Source: Paenibacillus rhizophilus (GTDB lineage: Bacteria > Bacillota > Bacilli > Paenibacillales > Paenibacillaceae). Taken from it: 64,000 nt of DNA. The DNA lies in the NCBI RefSeq assembly GCF_003854965.1, contig NZ_RQPI01000004.1, positions 268,758 through 332,757 of the forward strand, written 5' to 3'. Each line of letters opens with the position of its first letter. Positions within the stretch are counted from its first letter, which is position 1. The notes under the pieces are model-generated. The model was not told the DNA's origin. It saw only the letters and a program-made list of their open reading frames with translations, and did not search any database. The translations under genes were made by a program, and so were the position numbers. This document shows positions 43,716 through 51,062 of the stretch, in pieces.

Positions 43716-43898
43716 ATGAATTCTCAAGCCGTACATCCCGAAGGCAGAGGTCCGATCGACGTCCAGTTGACTCCCGACGAGGCTCTTGCGCTTACGGGCG
43801 TTGAATTTAAGGGGAATCCGAAGATTAAGACTGAAGCGCAGCGCAAAATCCGCAATGCTTTCGAGAAGACATTTGATTTTAACTCCGAAGCAAGATAG
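43716..43898 (+). CDS. Small protein of unknown function
   Basis: Protein of 60 residues, soluble. GTGAGGTGATCAAAC precedes the ATG, and both a good promoter and a strong terminator surround it, so it is a real monocistronic gene. The sequence has a flexible start (MNSQAVHPEGRGPIDV), a mid section (QLTPDEALALTGVEF) and a basic amphipathic helix (AQRKIRNAFEKTFDF). I do not recognise the family. It lacks the signature of small acid-soluble spore proteins. Confidence 0.7.
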   Translation: MNSQAVHPEGRGPIDVQLTPDEALALTGVEFKGNPKIKTEAQRKIRNAFEKTFDFNSEAR

Positions 43899-43946
43899 AC
43901 TATGAGTTGTTGAAATTAGGGACCCCAATTCCAAATACAACAGGGA

Positions 43947-44000
43947 AGGAATTTCCTTTGCTTTCGCCGCTGGCGGGAGTTCGGGAAATTCCTTTTTCTT
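43947..44000 (+). terminator. Terminator of the small ORF
   Basis: AAGGAATTTCC (43947-43957) pairs perfectly with GGAAATTCCTT (43983-43993), followed by TTTCTTTTT. Confidence 0.8.
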
Positions 44001-44148
44001 TTTCGTTTTTTCATCTTTACTTTTTGCAGTAAGTTAGGCACAATATTGCAGTTGACAGTGATTAAACTGAAATGTTGAAAATCCAATTCATCCCATCTCC
44101 AAATGGGCTTTCTTGGCTAAATTTTGTTGGATATTGAAAGGAGTAAAC

Positions 44149-44862
44149 ATGCGTTTACGCGGAAGAAAAGGAATACGCGAAAGTCTGGAGCAGCAGACCG
44201 ATCTGGTCGTGCTCGACCCTCGCAGCCACAAAGGACAATGGGCCGGAGTTTTTGGAAACGACCGCCCGATTTATGTCGAGTTCGGAATGGGAAAAGGGCA
44301 GTTCATCAGCCGGATGAGCCGCAAGTACCCGGAGATCAATTTCATCGGTGTGGATATGTACGATGAGCTGATCCGCCGCGCCGCGGAAAAAGCCCGGAAC
44401 GAATGGGAACCGGAGGGGCTGGAAACGCCGCCGAATCTGAAACTCGCGCTGGCCAATATCGACTATGCGGAGGAAGTGTTCGCTGAGGGAGAACTGCAGC
44501 GCATTTATCTGAACTTCAGCGATCCCTGGCCGAAAACGAAGCATGCCCGCCGCAGATTGACGCATCCCCGTTTTTTGGACAAGTACCGCGGGCTGCTCAA
44601 CCCTCTGGGAGAAATTCATTTGAAGACGGATTCGCGCAGCCTGTTCGAATTTTCCCTGAACGCCTTTTCCGACTTCGGCCTGCAGATGACGAACATTTCG
44701 CTGGATCTGCACGCGGGTGGCATTAACGAGGAGCATGTCATGACCGAATATGAAACCAAGTTCGTCGGCCAGGGCATACAGATCCATCGCTGCGAGGCGA
44801 TTGTCGGAGCAGAAGCGCTGGAACGCTATCAAGCCTTGCGTTTGGACAAATACAGACTATAA
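44149..44862 (+). CDS. trmB: tRNA (guanine-N7)-methyltransferase
   Basis: Methyltransferase of 237 residues that makes m7G46 in tRNA. Motif I is VEFGMGKGQFIS, then GVDMYDELIRRA, and the TrmB signature YLNFSDPWPKTKHARRRL, with the catalytic Asp, followed by THPRFLDKY and HLKTDSRSLFEFS. The frame extends to 44113, but AAAGGAG directly before the ATG at 44149 decides. It stands alone and ends at a bidirectional terminator. Confidence 0.95.
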   Translation: MRLRGRKGIRESLEQQTDLVVLDPRSHKGQWAGVFGNDRPIYVEFGMGKGQFISRMSRKYPEINFIGVDMYDELIRRAAEKARNEWEPEGLETPPNLKLALANIDYAEEVFAEGELQRIYLNFSDPWPKTKHARRRLTHPRFLDKYRGLLNPLGEIHLKTDSRSLFEFSLNAFSDFGLQMTNISLDLHAGGINEEHVMTEYETKFVGQGIQIHRCEAIVGAEALERYQALRLDKYRL

Positions 44863-44922
44863 CCAGGGATTGCCGCTGCTTGAAAGGCAAATAACAGCCG
44901 CCGGAAGAGAGCATACCTATGA

Positions 44923-44967
44923 CAAAAAGAGGGTCCTTCAGCCTAGGCCGGCAGAACCCTCTTTTGT
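44923..44967. terminator. Bidirectional terminator
   Basis: AAAAAGAGGGTCCT pairs with AGAACCCTCTTTT around a GC-rich loop. It lies after trmB and convergent with the PAP2 gene transcript. Confidence 0.75.
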
Positions 44968-44997
44968 TATCTCTCCATTCAATTTGGCTTCGGGCGC

Positions 44998-45141
44998 TTA
45001 GCCTCGTTTTTTCAGAAGATTGTCCATGATCTCCGGCCGATGCCGGTGGACAATATTTTTTGCAGGCCGGGTATACAAAAGCCGGTGCAGGGCAAGCGTG
45101 GTAAGAATGATTAACGAATTCCGTTCTGTAAAACATAGCAT
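44998..45141 (-). other. Possible 47-codon ORF downstream of the PAP2 gene
   Basis: A frame from ATG at 45141 ends in TAA at 44998 and encodes SLIILTTLALHRLLYTRPAKN and a basic end (HRPEIMDNLLKKRG). There is no ribosome binding site and no recognised family. It could be a small gene translated by reinitiation or just the spacer before the terminator. Confidence 0.25.
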
Positions 45142-45156
45142 GTCCGGAACGCGGAC

Positions 45157-45684
45157 TCAACTCCACAAGGCGACCGTGCCTGCAGCGACCGCGGCGCCGA
45201 TCAGAGCGCCTGCCGCCACATCGGAGGGGTAATGGAGCCCAAGATAGATCCGTGAGAATCCCACCGTCATGGCCAGCGGAAGCAGGATGAAAGCCAGAAC
45301 GGGAAAAGCCGCGATATAAGGCACAACCGAGGCGAAGATGGCCGTCGTATGCCCGGACGGGAACGAATGGTCCTTGAGCGGATTGCGGAACGTATTCGTT
45401 CCGGGCAGCGCCAGGTAAGGACGTGCCCTGGGATACAGCCTTTTGGCGACGGCGACGGGAAGATGGCTGACGGCCAGGGCGATCAGGGCCTGAAGGGCAG
45501 GCAGCTTTAACTGGGGCGGGGCAAATGCCCACACCAGAAGGCTGACCCCGACGCTGGCGGTCGCTCCGCCCAGATGGGTCAGATAAAAGAGCCAGAAATT
45601 CAGGTGACGGTTGTGCAGCCGTCCGTTGATCCAATGAAACAGGCGCCGCTCTGCAGTAAGCAATTTTAACATTTTAGGTCTCAT
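45157..45684 (-). CDS. PAP2-type phosphatase (undecaprenyl-diphosphatase BcrC-like)
   Basis: Membrane phosphatase of 175 residues. The three PAP2 signature motifs are present: KRLYPRARPY, the PSGHTT core with the catalytic His, and SRIYLGLHYPSD with the second His and Asp. Four to five hydrophobic helices surround them. It probably removes a phosphate from undecaprenyl pyrophosphate outside the membrane. CGGAGGGACC before the ATG at 45684 sets the start; the frame extends to 45756. It faces trmB. Confidence 0.9.
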   Translation of the reverse strand: MRPKMLKLLTAERRLFHWINGRLHNRHLNFWLFYLTHLGGATASVGVSLLVWAFAPPQLKLPALQALIALAVSHLPVAVAKRLYPRARPYLALPGTNTFRNPLKDHSFPSGHTTAIFASVVPYIAAFPVLAFILLPLAMTVGFSRIYLGLHYPSDVAAGALIGAAVAAGTVALWS

Positions 45685-45828
45685 AGTGGTCCCTCCGTTA
45701 GTAACGGCAGCCGGATAACCGGCCTTAATTAGGATAACCCGCTTTAGCCTGTACAACTAACATCATCATACTTTTTTGCAAGAGCCGATTTCAAGGAAAA
45801 GGTCGGTTTTGCGCGAAAAATGACAGCT

Positions 45829-45858
45829 TTGACTTAGAGTGCCATTAAGCCGTACAAT
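45829..45858 (+). promoter_or_regulatory. Sigma-A promoter of the glycosyltransferase gene
   Basis: TTGACT (45829-45834), 18 bases, TACAAT (45853-45858). Each hexamer matches 5 of 6. Transcription would start near 45865, leaving an unusually long leader before the start codon at 46108. Confidence 0.6.
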
Positions 45859-45970
45859 GATTCAAGCGGTCTTTCCACGTTTATATGGTAACAGAGAAAA
45901 TCAAGCGTTTTGTAAAGTTGGGGATCTGGGAAGAAATACCATATCGGCGGCATATATAAAAAAGGCTAAG

Positions 45971-45996
45971 CCCGCTGAGAATACCCGCTGAGAATA
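45971..45996 (+). repeat. 13-base tandem duplication
   Basis: CCCGCTGAGAATA occurs twice in direct, contiguous order in the leader of the glycosyltransferase gene. Confidence 0.8.
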
Positions 45997-46107
45997 AAAG
46001 TGGATTTCTCGTCTGAAGTTCAAGCTTGCAACAAAAGGGTCATTAACCGCGTTCTAAGGTCAAAGAAAAAAAGAACCTGAACCAAAAAAAGGGGGCATCA
46101 AAGGATC

Positions 46108-47346
46108 ATGACAGATGCAATTTTTGTAACGCTCCAAGTGGTCTTGGCGTTAATCGCGATTTATCAGTTCGGATTCTCGTTGTTCGGACTGCGCAAGAAA
46201 AAGAAAAAGGAGTTGTTCCCTCCGCAAAAATCGTTTGCGGTGCTCGTGGCAGCGCATAACGAACAAGAAGTGGTCGGAGCGCTCATGGAAAATTTGAAGC
46301 AGCTGAATTATCCGAAAGAACTTTACGACGTATTCGTCATCTGCGATAACTGTACGGACGCAACAGCCCGCATTGTTCGGGAGCATGGCATGAACGCCTG
46401 CGTCCGAACCAATAATAACCTGAGAGGCAAAGGCCACGCCATCGAGTGGATGCTGGGGAACCTTTGGGAGATGCCGCGCCAATACGATGCTGTCGTGATG
46501 TTCGATGCGGACAATCTGGCCCATACCGACTTCCTGATGGAGATGAACAACGATCTCTGTTCCGGCGCAAAAGTTATCCAAGGCTACATAGATACGAAGA
46601 ATCCCGAGGATTCTTGGATCACCGCAGCCTATGGCATCTCTTACTGGTATATTAACCGTCTCTGGCAGCTGTCCCGCCACAATCTGGGAATGGCCAACTT
46701 CCTGGGCGGAACGGGCATGTGCTTCGAAACGAATCTGCTCAAGGAAATGGGCTGGGGAGCAACCAGCCTTGTAGAGGACCTGGAGTTCACCATGCGCAGC
46801 GCGTCAAAGGGCGTATATCCCGAGTTCAACTACGACGCCAAAGTATTTGACGAGAAGCCGCTCACGTTCAAAGCCTCGTCCAGACAGAGGCTTCGCTGGA
46901 TGCAGGGGCATTTTACCGTCGCCCGCCGCTATTTCTTCCCTCTGCTATGGCAGAGTATCAAAGAGCGGAGCCTGACCAAATTCGACCTGGCCCTGTACGG
47001 CGCCAACGTATATATCGTGCTCCTTACGTTCCTGATGACCGCGGTCATGTGGATCGACAGCTCGCTGCTCGACGGGCCGCATATCGCCAACCTGTACGGG
47101 CACTTGCCTTTGTGGCTCAGCTATGTCGCTATCGGCGCCAACATATTCACCTTTTTCATATCGATGATTCTCGAGAAGGTGACGTTCAAGAAGGTGTACG
47201 CCTATATGCTGGTCTTTCCGGTTTACCTGATTTCATGGTATCCGATTACGTTCTACGCGTTCTTTACGCAAAACAACAAGCAGTGGAGCCATACCAAGCA
47301 TACCCGCGTCGTTCGCCTGGAGGAAGTTCAAAGCAAGCAGGGCTAG
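46108..47346 (+). CDS. Membrane glycosyltransferase, family 2
   Basis: Processive-type GT2 of 412 residues. One N-terminal helix (FVTLQVVLALIAIYQFGFSLFG) is followed by the cytoplasmic catalytic domain with VLVAAHNEQEV, FDADN (metal Asp), SLVEDLEF (base) and RQRLRWMQGH, the QxxRW motif of processive synthases. Three C-terminal helices follow. It resembles cellulose or poly-N-acetylglucosamine synthase-like enzymes, but no partner genes are nearby, so the product is not known. AAAGGGGGCATCAAAGG precedes the ATG. It has its own promoter and long leader. Confidence 0.88.
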   Translation: MTDAIFVTLQVVLALIAIYQFGFSLFGLRKKKKKELFPPQKSFAVLVAAHNEQEVVGALMENLKQLNYPKELYDVFVICDNCTDATARIVREHGMNACVRTNNNLRGKGHAIEWMLGNLWEMPRQYDAVVMFDADNLAHTDFLMEMNNDLCSGAKVIQGYIDTKNPEDSWITAAYGISYWYINRLWQLSRHNLGMANFLGGTGMCFETNLLKEMGWGATSLVEDLEFTMRSASKGVYPEFNYDAKVFDEKPLTFKASSRQRLRWMQGHFTVARRYFFPLLWQSIKERSLTKFDLALYGANVYIVLLTFLMTAVMWIDSSLLDGPHIANLYGHLPLWLSYVAIGANIFTFFISMILEKVTFKKVYAYMLVFPVYLISWYPITFYAFFTQNNKQWSHTKHTRVVRLEEVQSKQG

Positions 47347-47377
47347 CTCCTGCAATAGAAAGTCGCCAGATTAATGG

Positions 47378-47407
47378 TTGACATCACTGCGCCAAATATT
47401 GTATAGT
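47378..47407 (+). promoter_or_regulatory. Sigma-A promoter of infC-rpmI-rplT
   Basis: TTGACA (47378-47383), 18 bases, TATAGT (47402-47407). The -35 is perfect and the -10 matches 5 of 6. Confidence 0.7.
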
Positions 47408-47413
47408 ATTCAA

Positions 47414-47570
47414 GTGTGCTAAATATGTCGGAGATTACAAGCAGAAGCACCGGCTTCTCACCTGATCGGCTTTAAGCCGGCTGGTTTTGATCTCAATGCT
47501 TTATGAATGCTGTTCGTTCATGAACGTTGATCAAACGGGTTGTCGGTAAATTCCGGCGACCCGTTTTTTA
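47414..47570 (+). ncRNA. L20 leader with transcription attenuator
   Basis: The leader between the promoter and infC folds into several stems (for example CCGGCTT with AAGCCGG around 47450) and ends in a terminator: AACGGGTTGTCGG pairs with CCGGCGACCCGTT, followed by six T (47534-47569). In Firmicutes, ribosomal protein L20 binds such a leader (Rfam L20_leader) and promotes termination, so the operon senses excess free L20. Assigned from position before infC-rpmI-rplT and the attenuator; the L20-binding helix was not modelled. Confidence 0.7.
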
Positions 47571-47619
47571 TTGGGAAGAAGCTGTTATATTTATAGCCAA
47601 TTAGATCCGGAGGTGGAGA

Positions 47620-48135
47620 ATTATCAGTAAGGACCATATGATCAATGATGAGATTCGGGCGAAAGAAGTCCGTTTGGTTGGTGCGGAAGGAGAACAAATC
47701 GGGATTAAACCGATCCGCGAAGCGTTGCAAATGGCAATAGATCTTAATCTGGATTTAGTCAATGTAGCGCCGCAAGCGAAACCGCCGGTATGCCGCATCA
47801 TGGATTACGGGAAGTTCCGTTATGAGCAGCAGAAGAAAGAGAAGGAAGCCCGCAAGAACCAGAAGATCGTGGACATCAAGGAAGTCTGGTTCCGCGCGAA
47901 CATTGAAGAACATGACTATCAGACCAAGTTCCGCAATGTGGTCAAGTTTCTGAGTGAGGGCGACAAGGTGAAATGCTCCGTCCGCTTCCGCGGACGTGAA
48001 ATTACCCATGCGAATATCGGTCAGAAAATTCTGGAGCGTGTCAAATTGGAAGTGGCCGAGATTTCCGTTGTGGAGCGCCAGCCCAAGCTGGAAGGCCGCA
48101 GCATGATCATGATTTTGGCACCCAAATCATCTTAA
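47620..48135 (+). CDS. infC: Translation initiation factor IF-3
   Basis: Protein of 171 residues. It binds the 30S subunit and checks start codons. It shows INDEIRAKEVRL, then VAPQAKPPVCRIMDYGKFRYEQQKKEKEARKNQK and the C-domain SVRFRGREITHANIG. The start is placed at ATT (47620), 4-5 bases after GGAGGTG, giving ISKDHMINDEIR as in Bacillus, where infC starts at AUU. This rare codon lets IF-3 limit its own synthesis. A conventional ATG at 47638 would cut six residues and lacks a site. Confidence 0.93.
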   Translation: MISKDHMINDEIRAKEVRLVGAEGEQIGIKPIREALQMAIDLNLDLVNVAPQAKPPVCRIMDYGKFRYEQQKKEKEARKNQKIVDIKEVWFRANIEEHDYQTKFRNVVKFLSEGDKVKCSVRFRGREITHANIGQKILERVKLEVAEISVVERQPKLEGRSMIMILAPKSS

Positions 48136-48166
48136 CAAGCAGCATAACTATTGAGGAGGAAACACA

Positions 48167-48367
48167 ATGCCTAAAATGAAAACTCACAGCAGCCTGAAGG
48201 GCCGCTTTAAAATTACCGGAACGGGTAAAGTAATGCGCTACAAAGCTTACAAAAACCATCTGCTGTCCCACAAGTCCAAGCGCGCTAAACGGGTTCTGGG
48301 AACTAACCCTGAAATGGCTCCTGGCGACGTAAGACGCCTGAAGCAAGGCCTGGCTAACTTGAAATAG
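48167..48367 (+). CDS. rpmI: 50S ribosomal protein L35
   Basis: Basic ribosomal protein of 66 residues, exact family length. [22 protein letters not shown] at the start and [11 protein letters not shown] in the middle are signature segments. TTGAGGAGGAAACACA precedes the ATG. Second gene of the infC operon. Confidence 0.96.
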   Translation: MPKMKTHSSLKGRFKITGTGKVMRYKAYKNHLLSHKSKRAKRVLGTNPEMAPGDVRRLKQGLANLK

Positions 48368-48401
48368 TTTTTATTACACAATTTTTGGGAGGTTTATTAA
48401 T

Positions 48402-48761
48402 ATGGCAAGAGTTAAAGGCGGCTTCGTCGTTCGTCGTAAACATAAAAAAGTACTGAAACTGGCAAAAGGTTACTTCGGCTCCAAGCACCGCATTTTCAAA
48501 ACCGCTAAAGAGCAAGTAATGAAATCGTTGGTATACGCATACCGCGACCGTCGTCAAACGAAACGCAACTTCCGCAGACTGTGGATCGTTCGTATCAACG
48601 CCGCAGCCCGTCTGAACGGCCTGTCCTACAACAAGCTGGTACACGGCCTGAAACTGGCAGGAGTGGACATCAACCGCAAAATGCTGGCTGATCTGGCTGT
48701 AAACGATCTGAACGCATTCAACTCCCTGGCTACCGTAGCCAAAGAGAAGATCAACGCGTAA
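48402..48761 (+). CDS. rplT: 50S ribosomal protein L20
   Basis: Ribosomal protein of 119 residues, exact family length. Basic N-terminal half ([29 protein letters not shown]) and compact C-terminal domain ([30 protein letters not shown]). It is an early assembly protein of the 50S subunit and the likely repressor of its own operon through the leader upstream. GGGAGGTTTATTAAT precedes the ATG. Confidence 0.96.
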   Translation: MARVKGGFVVRRKHKKVLKLAKGYFGSKHRIFKTAKEQVMKSLVYAYRDRRQTKRNFRRLWIVRINAAARLNGLSYNKLVHGLKLAGVDINRKMLADLAVNDLNAFNSLATVAKEKINA

Positions 48762-48779
48762 GCAACTTTTTGAGATATG

Positions 48780-48823
48780 AAAAGCACCGCTTCCCGGGAT
48801 TCCCGTGCAGCGGTGCTCTTTTT
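48780..48823. terminator. Terminator after rplT
   Basis: AAAAGCACCGCT pairs with AGCGGTGCTCTTTTT around a short GC loop. It serves the convergent thioesterase gene as well. Confidence 0.85.
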
Positions 48824-48852
48824 GTGGAAATTTATGCGTATGCGGAAGCCGA

Positions 48853-49395
48853 TTACTCCCAGTATTTTGTCGTTATAAGCTGGGCAGCCAGTTTCTTGCT
48901 GGCGGCGCGTCTGACTTTCCGCAGTTCTGACCGTTCCTCCGCCAAATCGCTGATCAGCTTCTCTTCGTCCGTCTCGGGAATAACGGCGGGTACGGGGGCG
49001 GGCTTGCCGTCAGGATCGATGGCCACAAAGGTAAGGAAGGAAGTGGCCGCCACGGCACGCTCTCCGGAATATAAATTTTCGGCTATAACCTTAACGAATA
49101 CCTCGATGCTCGTGCGGCCGGTCCAGGAGACAAAGGATTCGAAGCAGAAGGAATCGGTAGGCCGGATCGGGGACAGAAAGTCTACGGAGTCGGTGGAGGC
49201 GGTAACGACATTGCATCGGCAATGGCGCATCGCGGAGATGGAGGCGACTTCATCTATGTTGCTCATCAGCTTCCCGCCGAAAAGGGTTTGGTGATTATTA
49301 ATATCGTTGGGGAAGACACGCCCCGTTTTGAATACGCGCGACTCCCGGCAGTATTTCGAAGCCGGAGCTGCCGGCTGGGATGATTCACTCATCAT
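48853..49395 (-). CDS. Acyl-CoA thioesterase (YkhA/hotdog)
   Basis: Hotdog-fold thioesterase of 180 residues. FPNDINNHQTLFGGKLMSNIDEVASISAM contains the conserved Asn/His and the catalytic Asp position; VDFLSPIRPTDSFCFES and GRTSIEVFVKVIAENL are also typical. It hydrolyses acyl-CoA in the cytoplasm; chain length is unknown. The ATG at 49395 follows GGAAG; the frame continues to 49458 through low-complexity upstream sequence. Convergent with the ribosomal operon. Confidence 0.88.
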   Translation of the reverse strand: MMSESSQPAAPASKYCRESRVFKTGRVFPNDINNHQTLFGGKLMSNIDEVASISAMRHCRCNVVTASTDSVDFLSPIRPTDSFCFESFVSWTGRTSIEVFVKVIAENLYSGERAVAATSFLTFVAIDPDGKPAPVPAVIPETDEEKLISDLAEERSELRKVRRAASKKLAAQLITTKYWE

Positions 49396-49699
49396 GATCG
49401 GCTTCCTTTCCTTGGAATGATAAACATATATAATAATAGAATTTACCAGATTGTGCAATACTATTTATGTTTGCTTCAGGTAGGCTATGAGGACTTCGTA
49501 GCTAATGTGACATCAAGGAGACAAATACATCACATAACACGTAATGGAAAGCGATTTCTTGAGAAAAAATGCAAATTTTTATTAACCAAAGGTCATTAAT
49601 TTACTGGATTTTACCGTTTTTAACCGTTATAATTTGTTTCAATGGCATGTCCAAGGAGAATACAGAAGACATCCAATTTCTTAAGGGGGATAACAATCG
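49396..49699. other. Intergenic region before the nucleoside transporter
   Basis: About 300 bases between the divergent thioesterase and binding-protein genes. A perfect TATAAT at 49628-49633 lies 66 bases before the binding-protein start, with only a weak -35 (TGGATT at 49605). No riboswitch fold is apparent. Confidence 0.4.
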
Positions 49700-50776
49700 A
49701 TGAAAAAAGTTTTCAAGCTGTCTCTCGTTATGCTGCTTGCTTTCACGGTCATTCTGGCCGGGTGCGGAAGCAACAATAACAACACGTCCGGAGACACAAA
49801 CACTAACACAGGCACCAACACTGGAACCAATACGGGCGCCGGCGAAGCCACGACGGACAACTCCAACATCAAAATCGGTATGGTTACCGACGTTGGCGGC
49901 GTAAACGACAAATCGTTTAACCAATCCGCCTGGGAAGCCCTGCAAGCTCTTGAGAAAGAAAACGGCGTTAAGGTTCAATACCTGCAAAGTAAATCCAATG
50001 CGGACTATGAGCCGAACCTGAACCAATTTGTTAAAGACGGTTATGCTCTTACCTGGGGCATCGGTTTTGACATGGGCGATTCCGTGAAAAAAGTTGCGGG
50101 TGAGAATCCCGACGCCAAGCTGGCCATCATAGACAACGTAGTAGATGCTCCAAACGTAGAATCCGTTACCTTCTCCGAGAACGAAGGCTCGTTCCTGGTA
50201 GGCGTGGTTGCCGGTTTGACGACCAAGACGAACAAGATCGGATTTATCGGCGGTGCGGAAAGCCCGGTAATCAAACGTTTTGAAGTGGGCTTCAAAGCAG
50301 GCGTTGCAGCAGTTAATGCTAGCGCAAAAGTAACGGTTACTTATGCCGGGGCTTATGACAAGCCGGACATCGGCAAATCCCTGGCTGCCACTTTGTACGA
50401 TGCAGGCAATGACATCATCTTCCCTGCGGCTGGCGCAACAGGCAACGGCGTATTCAACGAAGCTAAATCCCGCAACAAAGCCGGCGGCACGAAAGTATGG
50501 GTAATCGGCGTAGACAAAGACCAGTCGCTCGAATTTGGCGACGATGTAACGCTGACTTCCATGATGAAACGCGTTGATGAAGCAGTTAAGGTTGTTTCCA
50601 AGCAAATCATCGACGGTACTTTCAAAGGCGGCAGCACTACCGTGCTCGGTTTGAAAGACAACGGCGTAGGTCTGCCGGAAACTTCTAAAGCCAACGTTAG
50701 CGCCGACATTCTGGCTAAAGTCGACGATTACAAACAACAAATCATCGACGGTAAGATTACTGTACCTTCCGAATAA
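49700..50776 (+). CDS. nupN: BMP-family nucleoside-binding lipoprotein
   Basis: Substrate-binding lipoprotein of 358 residues. Signal peptide with lipobox I-L-A-G-C, then a run of Asn/Thr/Gly repeats as a linker. KIGMVTDVGGVNDKSFNQSAWEAL is the nucleoside-binding signature of the BMP (TmpC/Med) family. GFIGGAESPVIKRFEVGFKAGV and GATGNGVFNEA follow. It captures nucleosides such as guanosine outside the cell. TTAAGGGGGATAACAATCG precedes the ATG. The ATPase and two permeases follow in one operon. Confidence 0.93.
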   Translation: MKKVFKLSLVMLLAFTVILAGCGSNNNNTSGDTNTNTGTNTGTNTGAGEATTDNSNIKIGMVTDVGGVNDKSFNQSAWEALQALEKENGVKVQYLQSKSNADYEPNLNQFVKDGYALTWGIGFDMGDSVKKVAGENPDAKLAIIDNVVDAPNVESVTFSENEGSFLVGVVAGLTTKTNKIGFIGGAESPVIKRFEVGFKAGVAAVNASAKVTVTYAGAYDKPDIGKSLAATLYDAGNDIIFPAAGATGNGVFNEAKSRNKAGGTKVWVIGVDKDQSLEFGDDVTLTSMMKRVDEAVKVVSKQIIDGTFKGGSTTVLGLKDNGVGLPETSKANVSADILAKVDDYKQQIIDGKITVPSE

Positions 50777-50800
50777 TTCTTTTCTATAATTGAATAAGAT

Positions 50801-50846
50801 CGGAACAAGAATCAAGGCCGGTTGTATAGCTGGCCTTGTTCTTAGT
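50801..50846 (+). terminator. Partial terminator between binding protein and ATPase genes
   Basis: GAAC and AAGGCC pair with GGCCTT and GTTC across a bulge of seven bases. A weak T-rich tail follows. It probably lowers expression of the downstream transporter genes. The rest of the gap up to 51062 has small GC hairpins but nothing recognisable. Confidence 0.45.
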
Positions 50847-51062
50847 TAGGCGGGCGACTTTTATATCAAGGCCCTTCCCATCCGGTACGGCTACCGTCTC
50901 GCAAGAGGCGGTACAGCCGTGTCTAAAGAAGATATTTGAACTTCCGGAATTGTATCTATTTTTCTGTACTCCCCGCATGGGTTCCGGGGACGACCCCCAC
51001 TATATGGGCTCAGGGACAAACAGCGGCTTTGCTGAATTATAATCTGTAATGAGGGTGATTCC

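Larger units (their letters stand above)
45685..46107. other. Intergenic region with promoter and long leader
   Basis: This 423-base gap separates the divergent PAP2 and glycosyltransferase genes. It contains a sigma-A promoter (45829-45858) and a leader of about 240 bases with a 13-base tandem duplication at 45971-45996. No riboswitch class I know is recognisable. Confidence 0.45.

Noticed and set aside
44738..45634. 298-codon minus-strand frame over the PAP2 gene
   Set aside because: It overlaps the PAP2 gene in another frame on the same strand and runs through the trmB terminator. PAP2 has all its catalytic motifs.
46108..47346. Cellulose or PNAG synthase operon
   Set aside because: No partner genes (PilZ, BcsB, PgaB-like or export genes) are adjacent; the deacetylase at 22 kb is too far to link them.
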